Shown: positions 16,187 through 24,602 of the stretch, one piece after another
Numbering within the stretch: position 1 is the stretch's first letter
How the letters are laid out: each line of letters starts with the position of its first letter
DNA from: Agromyces luteolus
Lineage (GTDB): Bacteria; Actinomycetota; Actinomycetes; Actinomycetales; Microbacteriaceae
Length of the DNA stretch: 64,000 nucleotides
NCBI RefSeq assembly: GCF_009729855.1
Contig: NZ_WODA01000023.1
Location: 62,001-126,000 of the forward strand
Direction: 5' to 3'
Program-made: the position numbers and the translations under genes
The notes under the pieces: model-generated
The model's database searches: none
The model's input: only the letters and a program-made list of their open reading frames with translations
Told to the model about the DNA's origin: nothing

Positions 16187-17700
16187 CCGACACCGCCGCA
16201 CCCGACCGCGCCCGCGCCGCCGCACCCGCGACGACCGGCGACACGACGCGCGAGGAGCTCGACGCGATCGCCGCCGCGGCGCGGCGCGCGTTCGCGGTCA
16301 CGGTCGCCTCGACCGCCGCCGAGCGTGCGACGTGGCTCCGCGCCGCGGCCGACGCCCTCGACGCCGCACGCGACGAGCTCGTGCCGATCGCCGACGAGGA
16401 GACGCACCTCGGCACCGCGCGCCTGAACGGCGAGGTCGCCCGCACGACCGCGCAGCTGCGGCTCTTCGCCGACGCGATCCTCGAGGGCTCGTACCTCGAG
16501 GCCACCGTCGACCACCCCGACGCCACGACCATCCCCCCGCGCCCCGACCTCCGCCGCATGCTGCGCCCGCTCGGGCCGGTCGCCGTGTTCGGCGCGTCGA
16601 ACTTCCCGTTCGCGTTCTCGGTCGCGGGCGGCGACACCGCGTCCGCGCTCGCGGCCGGCTGCCCGGTCATCGTGAAGGGCCACCCCGCGCACCCGCGCCT
16701 GTCCGCACGTACCGCCGTGGTCGTCGGCGACGCGCTCGTCGGCGCGGGCGCACCAGAGGGGATCTTCGCGCACGTCACCGGCCACGAGACCGGCGTCGCG
16801 CTCGTGCAGCACCCCGAGATCCGCGCCGTCGGGTTCACCGGCTCGCTCGGAGGCGGACGCGCCCTCTTCGACCTCGCGCAGCAGCGCCCCGACCCGATCC
16901 CGTTCTACGGCGAGCTCAGCGCCGTGAACCCCGTGCTCATCACGCCCGCCGCGATCGCGGCACGCGCCGACGAGCTCGCCACCGGTCTCGCCGGGTCGTT
17001 CACGCTCGGCGTCGGACAGTTCTGCACGAACCCCGGCGTCGTGCTCGTGCCCGCCGGGTCGGGTTTCGGCGAGCGCGTGCGCGCCGCGCTCGACGCGGCA
17101 TCCGCCGGCCCCGCGCCGATGCTCACCGACGGCATCGCGGGCGCCTTCGCGTCGGGCATCGCACGGCTCGGCGCCCACGACGGCGTCGAGGTCGTCGCGG
17201 GCGATCCGGCGGCGCAGGTGGACGGCACCGGTGCGCCCGTCGTCCTCCGCACCACGACCGCGGCCGTGATCGCCGACCCCGGCACGCTGATGCACGAGTG
17301 CTTCGGGCCGTCGACCCTGATCGTCGAGTACGCGGATGTCGCCGACGCCCTCGCCGCCGTCCGCGCCGTGGGCGGCAGCCTCACCGCGACGGTGCACGCC
17401 GAGCCGGGCGACGAGTTCGGCCCGATCATCGACGTGCTCTCGGAGATCGCGGGCCGCGTGCTGTTCGCGGGCTGGCCGACCGGTGTCGCCGTCAGCTGGG
17501 CGCAGCAGCACGGCGGGCCGTGGCCGTCGACCACGTCGATCCACACGTCGGTCGGCGTGACGGCCATGCGCCGGTTCCTGCGGCCCATCGCCTTCCAGGA
17601 CGCACCGGATGCCGCGCTGCCGCCGGAGCTCCGCGACGGCAACCCGCTCGGCATCCCGCGTCGCGTCGACGGGGTGCTGGTGCGGCACGCGGCCGGCTGA
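16183..17700 (+). CDS. Aldehyde dehydrogenase, 2,5-dioxovalerate (2-oxoglutarate semialdehyde) dehydrogenase type
   Basis: This 505-residue NAD(P)-dependent aldehyde dehydrogenase is expected to oxidise 2-oxoglutarate semialdehyde to 2-oxoglutarate, the last step of oxidative hexarate breakdown. The catalytic residues are visible: Asn140 (GASNFPF), Glu244 (FYGELSAVNP) and the nucleophile Cys281 (GQFCTNPG). The GELSAVNP and CTNPG context is typical of the KGSADH branch. The ATG overlaps the dehydratase stop (ATGA) and follows a GGAGG site. Together with kdgD it makes a complete route from hexarate to the TCA cycle. Confidence 0.92.
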   Translation: MTDTAAPDRARAAAPATTGDTTREELDAIAAAARRAFAVTVASTAAERATWLRAAADALDAARDELVPIADEETHLGTARLNGEVARTTAQLRLFADAILEGSYLEATVDHPDATTIPPRPDLRRMLRPLGPVAVFGASNFPFAFSVAGGDTASALAAGCPVIVKGHPAHPRLSARTAVVVGDALVGAGAPEGIFAHVTGHETGVALVQHPEIRAVGFTGSLGGGRALFDLAQQRPDPIPFYGELSAVNPVLITPAAIAARADELATGLAGSFTLGVGQFCTNPGVVLVPAGSGFGERVRAALDAASAGPAPMLTDGIAGAFASGIARLGAHDGVEVVAGDPAAQVDGTGAPVVLRTTTAAVIADPGTLMHECFGPSTLIVEYADVADALAAVRAVGGSLTATVHAEPGDEFGPIIDVLSEIAGRVLFAGWPTGVAVSWAQQHGGPWPSTTSIHTSVGVTAMRRFLRPIAFQDAPDAALPPELRDGNPLGIPRRVDGVLVRHAAG

Positions 17701-17708
17701 GCCGCCGC

Positions 17709-18878
17709 GTGGGCGTCGCCTCCTACCTCGTCGCCGCCACCCCGCCGCGACTCGCCGTCGGCGGGATCACGATCGCGATCCCCGTGCTCGCGGTCGAGCA
17801 GGGCGTGGGCGTCGCGGTCGGCGGACTCCTGGCCTCGGCCGCCCTCGGACCGAGCATCGTCGCGGCGCCGATCGCCGGCGCGATGCTCGACCGCAGCCGC
17901 CGCCCGGGCGCGCTCGTCGCCGGTGCCGGGCTCGTGATCGCGGCCGCCTACGCGTTCGCGGCCTTCCTCGGCCCGATGCCCGCGTGGGCGATCGCGATCG
18001 CGCTCGTCGCCGCCGGCACCGTCACGCCCTTCGTCTTCGGCGGGCTGTCGAGCTTCGTGACCGAGGGCATCCCCGACGAACGGCGCGCGTACGCGATCGA
18101 CGCGCTGGCCTACAACCTCGGCGCGGTCGCCGGTCCGGCAGCGGTCGCCGCCGCCTCGGCCCTCGGATCGGCGCGCATCGCGACGATCGCGATGGCCGCG
18201 AGTGCACTCGCGGGCGCCATCGCCACGGTGCTGCTGCGGCTGCATCCGGCCGCGGCATCCCCGCACGACCGCCCGTCGTTCCTCGGCACGATCGCCGCCG
18301 GATTCCGGCACATTACGACGCATCGGCCGCTCGCGATCATCACGTGGAGCGGCACGCTCAGCCAGTTCGGCTCGGGCGGGCTCGCGATCGCCGCGGTCGC
18401 GCTCTCGGTCTCGCGCACGGGCGACGCGGGCGAGGGCGCGGTCATCGTCACGTCGTTCGCCATCGGCGGCCTCGTCGGCGCGCTGTGGAACTCGCGCCGC
18501 CCGCCGCGCCGCTCGCCCGAGTGGGTGATGGGCTGGGGCTTCGCCGCGACGGGCCTCTGCACGGTCGTCGCCGCGTTCGACCTCGGCCCGGCGTGGGCGA
18601 TCGCGGCGGTCGGCGCCTCCGGCCTGTTCACGGCGCCGAGCGCGGCAGCGATGCTGCTCATCCGCAAGCAGCAGAGCCCGCCCGCCCTGCGGTCCCAGGT
18701 CTTCACGGTCGGCGCGGGCCTCCGCGCGGCGGCCGCCGCCGCGGGCGCGGCGGTCGCCGGCCTCGCCGCGGGCGTCGGCGCCGAAGCGCTGATCGTGGCC
18801 ATCGGCGTCGTCTGGATCGCCTCAGGCGCGATGCTGCTCGCGTACCCGAAGCACGCCCCCGCCATCGACGGCAGCTGA
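17709..18878 (+). CDS. MFS transporter
   Basis: This integral membrane protein of 389 residues has about 12 hydrophobic helices and the loop signature LDRSRRPG between helices 2 and 3, as in the major facilitator superfamily. It begins 8 bases after the dehydrogenase stop. The only reasonable start is GTG at 17709, without a good ribosome site, so translation may depend on coupling. As last gene of the hexarate operon it could import or export a sugar acid, although drug-exporter-like members look similar. Substrate unassigned. Confidence 0.82.
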   Translation: MGVASYLVAATPPRLAVGGITIAIPVLAVEQGVGVAVGGLLASAALGPSIVAAPIAGAMLDRSRRPGALVAGAGLVIAAAYAFAAFLGPMPAWAIAIALVAAGTVTPFVFGGLSSFVTEGIPDERRAYAIDALAYNLGAVAGPAAVAAASALGSARIATIAMAASALAGAIATVLLRLHPAAASPHDRPSFLGTIAAGFRHITTHRPLAIITWSGTLSQFGSGGLAIAAVALSVSRTGDAGEGAVIVTSFAIGGLVGALWNSRRPPRRSPEWVMGWGFAATGLCTVVAAFDLGPAWAIAAVGASGLFTAPSAAAMLLIRKQQSPPALRSQVFTVGAGLRAAAAAAGAAVAGLAAGVGAEALIVAIGVVWIASGAMLLAYPKHAPAIDGS

Positions 18879-18885
18879 ATCCCGC

Positions 18886-19959
18886 CTACTGCGGCACGTT
18901 GGTGAAGATCACGTCCTCGTACTCGAACGACGGCGCCGTCTGCATCGTGAGCGAGCCGGAGTCGGCGACCGACCACGCCTCGCTCCACGTGATCGACTCG
19001 CCGGGCAGGATCGCAGTCGTCGGCGGGATGCCGACCTGCCCGCCCTCGGCGCCGACGTCGAAGATGCGCGTGGCCTCGGTGCCGCCCGACGAGAGCTGCG
19101 AGAACACGACCGGCTGCACGTTCTCGCCGGAGTCGTTCTGGATCGTGAGCGTGAAGACGATGTTCTCGGCCTGGTCGGCACCGGCCGACAGGTCCGACGG
19201 CGTGAACGGCTCGGGCGCGGAGACCGTCATCGAGACGCCGTTGCTCCACACCATGGTCTCGCCGAAGGCGAGCACCTGCCCCTGGCCTGCCTCGTCGCCG
19301 GACTCCTCGCCGGATCCCTCGTCGGCGGGTCCGGTCGGCTCGCCGAACTCCTCCTCGAGCTGTCGGTCGATCTCGTCCTGGATCACTCCCGAGTCGACGA
19401 TCTGCCCGAACACCCCGAGCGCGACGACCGCGAAGACGATCGTCCCGATGATCCCGCCCACGACCGAGAGGATGAGGCCGGTGATCGCGGGCCACTTCCT
19501 GCCCTTGAGGAAGAGGGCGATGATCGCCAGCACGAACGCGATCGGCAGGAGGATGAGGCCGACGACCTGCACGAACGGGATGACCGCGAACACGAACCCG
19601 ATCGCGGCGATCACGAGGGCGACGATGCCGAGCACGTTCGTGCCGCCGGGCTCGGGCGGTGCGCCCGGAGCGCCCGGAGCGGCGCCGAAGGGGGCGTACC
19701 CCGTGTAGCCCGCCGGCGGGGCGCCGCCGGAACCGGCGGGGCCGTCCGTCGGCAGCCCCGCGAACGGCGTCGTGTCCGCGTACGGCGACGAGCCGGGCGA
19801 CGAGTCGCCCGCGAGCGCGGCCGTGTCGTACGGCCGCGTCGCATCCTGTGCTCCGTACAGCGGCGCCGTGTGCTCGGTCCACTGCGTGCCGTCCCAGTAC
19901 CGCTGCTGTCCGCGCCCGTCGTCGTACCAGCCCGGAGGCGCGCTCGTCGGATCGCTCAT
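18886..19959 (-). CDS. DUF2510 membrane protein with extracytoplasmic DUF4352-like domain
   Basis: This 357-residue protein has three parts. Residues about 6-38 are a DUF2510 motif (PPGWYDDGRGQQRYWDG, conserved tryptophans). A Pro/Gly/Ala-rich linker follows to about 110. Three hydrophobic segments span 115-200, and an acidic spacer leads to a beta-rich extracytoplasmic domain with a DUF4352-like pattern (TIQNDSGENVQPVVF) to the C-terminus. A GATCAT hexamer seven bases before the ATG and no ribosome site suggest a leaderless mRNA. It is convergent with the MFS gene and unrelated to sugar metabolism. Function unknown. Confidence 0.85.
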   Translation of the reverse strand: MSDPTSAPPGWYDDGRGQQRYWDGTQWTEHTAPLYGAQDATRPYDTAALAGDSSPGSSPYADTTPFAGLPTDGPAGSGGAPPAGYTGYAPFGAAPGAPGAPPEPGGTNVLGIVALVIAAIGFVFAVIPFVQVVGLILLPIAFVLAIIALFLKGRKWPAITGLILSVVGGIIGTIVFAVVALGVFGQIVDSGVIQDEIDRQLEEEFGEPTGPADEGSGEESGDEAGQGQVLAFGETMVWSNGVSMTVSAPEPFTPSDLSAGADQAENIVFTLTIQNDSGENVQPVVFSQLSSGGTEATRIFDVGAEGGQVGIPPTTAILPGESITWSEAWSVADSGSLTMQTAPSFEYEDVIFTNVPQ

Positions 19960-20078
19960 GGTCGTGATGATCCCAGCACCCCGAGGCATCCGCTCGGGTA
20001 CTAAGCCCCACGAGCACCGACGGTGCGAAGGCCGACGGATGCCGCGGGCGGATGCCGCAGCTGGAGGCCGCGGCGCGG

Positions 20079-21428
20079 TCAGACGCCCAGGTCGAGGTCC
20101 GCGATCCGCACCGGCTCACCGGTCTCGAGCGAGCGGTTCCCGGCGATCCCGACCGAGACCGCCCGAACGCCGTCGGCGTAGCCGGCGACGCGGCCGAGGG
20201 GCGCGTCATCCGTCACCCGGTCGAACAGGTGCTGCAGCAGGTACGCGTCGCCGCCGCCGTGGCTGCCGATGCCCTCGGGGATCGGCACCACCTGCGCGCC
20301 CTCCCAGTGCCGCTGCAGCACGAGCCGCTCGCTGTCGGGGCGCACCTCGTCGACCGGCGAGTGGTCGGGGTGCATGCTCGGGTCGACGACCACCCGGCCG
20401 TCCTCGCCGATGAGGACGGCGCCGCGCTCGACGACCTCGAGCTCGGCGCGGCCCTCGGTGCCGTTCACGGTGACGCGGTAGCCCTCCCACGGCGCGTGCG
20501 CGTTCAGCGAGTAGCTGAGCGTCGCGCCCGAGTCGTAGTCGACGAGGGCCGCGAGGTTGTCCTCGATCGTGATGCCGTCGTCGAACACGTCGCGGTCGCG
20601 CAGGTAGCCGTCGTGGTGCTCCTGGTCGAGGTAGAGCTCCGTGAGGCGCGCGTCGGCGGCGAGGTCGAGCGAGAACGGCCCGCCGGCCTCGCCCGCGCCC
20701 GTACCGCGGGACGGCCGGTCGCCGAGCCCGCGCGCCGCGGCGTTCTCCGCACCGTAGAAGCGGAGCCCGCCGCTCGCGAAGACCCGCACGGGGGCCGCGC
20801 CGATCCACCAGTTGACCAGGTCGAAGTGGTGCGAGGCCTTGTGGATGAAGAGGCCCCCCGAGTTCGCCTTGTCGCGATGCCAGCGGCGGAAGTAGTCGGC
20901 ACCGTGCACGGTGTCGAGCGCCCACTCGAAGTGCACGCTCGTGACCTGTCCGATGCGGCCCTCGGCGATCACGCGTCGCAGCGTCGAGTTGCGCGGGCTG
21001 TAGCGGTAGTTGAACGTCGTGATGACCTCGCGGCCGGTCTCGGCGATCGCGGCGCCGATGCGACGCACGCTCTCGGCGTCGATCGTGAGCGGCTTCTCGA
21101 CGACGACGTCGGCGCCGGCGCGCAGCGCGCGCACGATGAACTCGGCGTGCGTGAAGTCGGGCGTGGTGATAACGACCCGGTCGAGCCGCTCGTCGGCGAT
21201 CATGCGCTCGAGGTCGTCGACGGCGTAGCGGGCGGGCGCCGGATGCCCCGCCGCCACGACCTCACGCTCGTACACGCCGAGCCGGCCCGGGTTCACGTCG
21301 GACCAGGCGACGAGCTCGGCGACCTCGGGCACGCGCTCGGCGCCGAGCACGGTGCCGCTCATCGCCCCGATGTACATGCCGGCGCGGCTGCCCGCGCCGA
21401 TCAGTCCGTACCGTTCCCGCTGCGTCAT
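20079..21428 (-). CDS. Gfo/Idh/MocA family oxidoreductase
   Basis: This 449-residue NAD(P)-dependent dehydrogenase is longer than usual because of inserts in the C-terminal domain. The Rossmann motif GLIGAGSRAGMY and the EKP motif (VVVEKPLTID) are present, and FIHKASHHFDLVNWW carries the likely active-site histidine. The ATG at 21428 has a GTGGAG site; the longer frame is unsupported. It diverges from a LacI regulator with a GGGAAAGCGCT operator between them, so both are probably under that regulator. The substrate is unknown, presumably a cyclitol, sugar or sugar acid. Confidence 0.92.
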   Translation of the reverse strand: MTQRERYGLIGAGSRAGMYIGAMSGTVLGAERVPEVAELVAWSDVNPGRLGVYEREVVAAGHPAPARYAVDDLERMIADERLDRVVITTPDFTHAEFIVRALRAGADVVVEKPLTIDAESVRRIGAAIAETGREVITTFNYRYSPRNSTLRRVIAEGRIGQVTSVHFEWALDTVHGADYFRRWHRDKANSGGLFIHKASHHFDLVNWWIGAAPVRVFASGGLRFYGAENAAARGLGDRPSRGTGAGEAGGPFSLDLAADARLTELYLDQEHHDGYLRDRDVFDDGITIEDNLAALVDYDSGATLSYSLNAHAPWEGYRVTVNGTEGRAELEVVERGAVLIGEDGRVVVDPSMHPDHSPVDEVRPDSERLVLQRHWEGAQVVPIPEGIGSHGGGDAYLLQHLFDRVTDDAPLGRVAGYADGVRAVSVGIAGNRSLETGEPVRIADLDLGV

Positions 21429-21483
21429 CGCTGCTCCACTCGCCAGTCGTGCTCCCGGATGCCGCGAGTCCGCGCGAACACGC

Positions 21484-21501
21484 CGGGAAAGCGCTATCTC
21501 A
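21484..21501. promoter_or_regulatory. LacI-family operator between oxidoreductase and LacI gene
   Basis: The imperfect palindrome GGGAAAGCGCTATCTC (21485-21500) carries the core shared with the sites at 3245, 7182, 23276 and 30305. It lies 57 bases before the oxidoreductase start and 126 bases before the LacI start, well placed to control both divergent genes. Confidence 0.7.
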
Positions 21502-21625
21502 CTACGGTAGCATTGCGTCATCCGGGCGCCCCGCGGCCGCGACCACCGTGGCATCCGCCGCCCTCGGCGATAGCATGGGTCGCCCGCCAGAGCCTCGCGA
21601 GAGTGCCTCACGGAACGGAGGACGC

Positions 21626-22669
21626 ATGACCGACGACGCCGTCGAGACCCGGCGCACCGCCCCCGCGACCCTGCACGACGTCGCCCGCGAGGCGGGCGTC
21701 TCCCTGGCCACCGCGTCCCGTTCGCTGAACGGCAGCACCCGCAAGGTCAACGAGGAGTACCGCCAGCGCGTGCTGGCGGCCGCCGCGAAGCTCAACTACT
21801 CCCCCAACCTCTCGGCCCAGGCCGTCGCCCGGGGCTCGACGACGACCGTCGCGCTCCTCGTCGCCGACATCGCCGACCCGTACTTCTCGCAGATGGCGGC
21901 CGGCGTCGTCCGAGAGGCCGATCGGGAGCGGCTCATCGTCACGATGGCCGCGACCGAGCGCGACACCGAGCGCGAGCTCGACCTCGTCCGCACGCTCCGC
22001 GGCCAGCGGCCCCGCGTCATGATCCTCGCCGCCTCGCGACGGGAGGACGACCCGAACAACGACGCCCTCGAGGCCGAGCTGCAGGCCTTCGAGTCCAACG
22101 GCGGACGCGTCGCGTTCGTCAGCAGCGCCGCCGGCGCCTTCCACGCCGTGCAGCTCGACAACCGCGCCGGCGCCGAGGCGCTCGCGCGCGAGCTCATCGG
22201 CCTCGGGTACCGCCGCTTCGCCGCGGTCACGGGCGCCGAGGGCATCCGCACCGCCGACGAGCGCCTCGCCGGCTTCCGCGCCGGGCTCGAGGCGGGCGGC
22301 GGCACGCTCGACCGCATCGTCCGGCCCGCGTTCACGCGCGACGGCGGCTACGAGGGCATGACGCAGCTCATCGAGGAGGGCCTCGACGGCATCGAGCTCG
22401 TCTTCGCCGGCAACGACGTCATGGCCGTCGGCGCGATGTCCGCCATCCGCGACGCCGGCCTCACCCCCGGCACGGATGTCGCGGTCGCCGGCTTCGACGA
22501 CATCCCCACGGTGCGCGACGTCACCCCGCCGCTCACGACCGTCCGGATCCCGCTCGAGGAGGTCGGCCGCCGCGCCCTCCGCCTCGCGCTCGACGAGCCG
22601 GGCGCCGCCGACGAGTCCCCGGTGCACACCGAGGTCGTGCTCCGCGACTCGACGCCGCGCCGCGGCTGA
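21626..22669 (+). CDS. LacI-family transcriptional regulator (candidate reader of the GGGAAAGCGCT operators)
   Basis: This 347-residue repressor has a helix-turn-helix (TLHDVAREAGVSLATASRSL), hinge and sugar-sensing domain (VALLVADIADPYFSQMAAGV; GFDDIPTVRDVTPPLTT). The ATG at 21626 has a CGGAGGACGC site. An operator of the GGGAAAGCGCT class lies in its own upstream region, and the same class controls the ABC importer, the DUF6807 operon and the downstream oxidoreductase operon. It is therefore the most economical candidate for the regulator of that set. The effector is unknown. Confidence 0.92.
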   Translation: MTDDAVETRRTAPATLHDVAREAGVSLATASRSLNGSTRKVNEEYRQRVLAAAAKLNYSPNLSAQAVARGSTTTVALLVADIADPYFSQMAAGVVREADRERLIVTMAATERDTERELDLVRTLRGQRPRVMILAASRREDDPNNDALEAELQAFESNGGRVAFVSSAAGAFHAVQLDNRAGAEALARELIGLGYRRFAAVTGAEGIRTADERLAGFRAGLEAGGGTLDRIVRPAFTRDGGYEGMTQLIEEGLDGIELVFAGNDVMAVGAMSAIRDAGLTPGTDVAVAGFDDIPTVRDVTPPLTTVRIPLEEVGRRALRLALDEPGAADESPVHTEVVLRDSTPRRG

Positions 22670-22751
22670 CACCCGCTCGCGCCGCCCGCCTGCTGACGCG
22701 CGCGCTCGCGCTGCGTCGGTGGCGGGCCGCCGTGCACGGCCGACCCACCCG

Positions 22752-23202
22752 GTCGCGAAAACAGGACCAGCCACCCGATGCCGCCGCCACCGGCACCATG
22801 ACCCGTCTCATCCTGCGAACTCGAGCCGCCCCGCGCCATCCGCTCGCCGCCGCACCCCAGCCCGGCGACCCAGGCGAACGCGACAACAGGACCAGCCGCC
22901 CGATGCCGCCCCCACCGACACCGTGACCCGCCTCATCCTGCGAACTCGATCGGGCCAGCGCCATCCGCTCGCCCGGCGGCCGCCAGGCCCGCGACGAAAA
23001 CAGGACCAGCCGCCCGATGCCGCCGCCACCGGCACCATGACCCGTCTCGTCCTGCGAACTCGATCGGGCCAGCGCCATCCGCTCGCCCTGCGGCCGCCAG
23101 GCCCGCGACGAAAACAGGACCAGCCGCCCGATGCCGCCGCCACCGGCGCCATGACCCGCCTCATCCTGCGAACTCGATCGGGCCAGCGCCATCCGATCGC
23201 CC
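22752..23202. repeat. Tandem repeat, four units of about 114 bp
   Basis: The word ACAGGACCAGCC recurs at 22761, 22886, 23000 and 23114, giving periods of 125, 114 and 114 bp. Units 3 and 4 are nearly identical; unit 2 is slightly diverged; unit 1 is the most diverged and carries an 11-bp length difference. Each unit ends with a conserved GCGAACTCGATCGGGCCAGC segment. 114 equals 38 codons, so all frames stay in phase. It is not a CRISPR: units are contiguous, with no unique spacers. Confidence 0.92.
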
Positions 23203-23244
23203 GCACCCGCGTCGCTGCAGCCGCAACCACCCGCACCCGGGGTG

Positions 23245-23292
23245 TTGCGCGAACCGCGCACCGTGCCATACACTCGGGTAAACGCTTTCCCG
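23245..23292 (+). promoter_or_regulatory. Promoter and LacI operator of the Gfo-DUF993-isomerase operon
   Basis: -35 TTGCGC (23245-23250) and -10 TACACT (23269-23274) are 18 bases apart. The palindrome GGGTAAACGCTTTCCC (23276-23291) begins just after the -10 box and so covers the start of transcription. It is a variant of the GGGAAAGCGCT class. Confidence 0.75.
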
Positions 23293-23361
23293 CAGCGGCG
23301 CGGCGTCCACGACACAAGGTCAGGGCCAGTCGACCGCTCCCGGCACCGAAGAGGAACCACC

Positions 23362-24600
23362 GTGGCAGACGCGACGACCCCGCAGACCATCGGCATCATC
23401 ATGAACGGCGTCTCCGGCCGCATGGGCTACCGCCAGCACCTCGTGCGCTCGATCCTCGCGATCCGCGACCAGGGCGGCGTACTCCTCGCCGACGGCGAGA
23501 CCCGCGTGCAGGTCGAGCCGATCCTCGTCGGCCGCAGCGAGAAGAAGCTCGCCGAGCTCGCGGCGAAGCACGGCATCGAGCACTGGACGACCGACCTCGA
23601 CGAGGCCCTCGCCGACGATCGCTGGCAGGTCTACGCCGACTTCCTCGTCACGAAGGCCCGGGCGAAGGCCATCACCAAGGCCATCGCGGCCGGCAAGGCG
23701 ATCTACACCGAGAAGCCGACCGCCGAGAGCTATGCCGAGGCGCTCGAGCTCGCGCGGCTCGCGCAGGACGCGGGCGTCAAGAACGGCGTCGTGCACGACA
23801 AGCTCTACCTGCCGGGCCTCCGCAAGCTCAAGCGCCTCGTCGACTCGGGCTTCTTCGGGCAGATCCTGAGCGTGCGCGGCGAGTTCGGCTACTGGGTGTT
23901 CGAGGGCGACTGGCACCCGTCGCAGCGCCCGAGCTGGAACTACCGCGCCGAGGACGGCGGCGGCATCGTCGTCGACATGTTCCCGCACTGGAACTACGTG
24001 CTGGAGAACACCTTCGGCCGCGTCGAGTCCGTCTACGCGAAGGCCGTGACCGAGATCGCCGAGCGCGTCGACGAGAAGGGCGAGCGCTACACCGCGACGG
24101 CGGATGACGCCGCGTACGCGATCTTCGAGCTCGAGGGCGGCGTGACCGCGCAGCTCAACTCGAGCTGGACCACGCGCGTCAACCGCGACGAGCTCGTCGA
24201 GTTCCAGGTCGACGGCACGCTCGGCTCCGCCGTGGTCGGCCTGTTCGGCTGCAAGATCCAGCCGCGCAACGCGACGCCGAAGCCGGTGTGGAACCCCGAC
24301 CTCGCCGACGACCACGACTACGCGCGGGACTGGATCGAGGTGCCGACGACGGAGGAGTTCGAGAACGGCTTCAAGACCCAGTGGGAGGATTTCATCCGCC
24401 ACGTCGTCGAGGACGCCCCGAACACGTACGACTTCCTCGCGGGCGCCCGCGGCATGCTGCTCGCCGAACTCGGCCTCGAGTCGTCGAAGACGGGTCGGCG
24501 CATCGACGTCCCCGAGGTCACGCTCGGCAGCGGCGTCGACGCGGCGGATGCTGCGGCATCCGGCACCGACGAGGCGAGCGAGCTGACGGGGGCGCGCTGA
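23362..24600 (+). CDS. Gfo/Idh/MocA family oxidoreductase
   Basis: This 412-residue protein has the NAD(P)-binding fold. The nucleotide-binding turn is unusual (IIMNGVSGRMG rather than GxGxxG), but the EKP motif (IYTEKPTAES) and the downstream region GGGIVVDMFPHW fit the family. The start is a GTG at 23362 after GAAGAGG. It is the first gene of an operon with a DUF993 protein and a sugar-phosphate-isomerase-like protein, a set I associate with sugar or cyclitol catabolism in actinobacteria. The precise reaction is unknown. Confidence 0.9.
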   Translation: MADATTPQTIGIIMNGVSGRMGYRQHLVRSILAIRDQGGVLLADGETRVQVEPILVGRSEKKLAELAAKHGIEHWTTDLDEALADDRWQVYADFLVTKARAKAITKAIAAGKAIYTEKPTAESYAEALELARLAQDAGVKNGVVHDKLYLPGLRKLKRLVDSGFFGQILSVRGEFGYWVFEGDWHPSQRPSWNYRAEDGGGIVVDMFPHWNYVLENTFGRVESVYAKAVTEIAERVDEKGERYTATADDAAYAIFELEGGVTAQLNSSWTTRVNRDELVEFQVDGTLGSAVVGLFGCKIQPRNATPKPVWNPDLADDHDYARDWIEVPTTEEFENGFKTQWEDFIRHVVEDAPNTYDFLAGARGMLLAELGLESSKTGRRIDVPEVTLGSGVDAADAAASGTDEASELTGAR

Positions 24601-24602
24601 CC

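Larger units (their letters stand above)
22670..23361. other. Gene-free interval of about 690 bp
   Basis: No gene is supported between the LacI stop and the oxidoreductase start. It holds a 114-bp tandem repeat block (22752-23202) and then the promoter and operator of the next operon (23245-23292). Long open frames cross it on both strands only because the repeat length is a multiple of three and the GC content is high. None has a credible ribosome site, start or protein family. Confidence 0.75.

Noticed and set aside
16905-18323. A long minus-strand frame opposite the dehydrogenase and MFS genes
   Set aside because: Its composition is low-complexity Arg/Ala/Gly, and the opposite strand holds genes with catalytic motifs and overlapping stops and starts.
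22752-23202. Possible CRISPR array
   Set aside because: The 114-bp units are contiguous with no unique spacers between short repeats, and no cas gene is nearby.
22533-23423. A 296-codon minus-strand frame with 38-residue repeats over the tandem block
   Set aside because: The frame is open only because the unit length is a multiple of three and GC is high. It overlaps the ends of two real genes, has no good start, and its repeats have no protein-like hydrophobic pattern.
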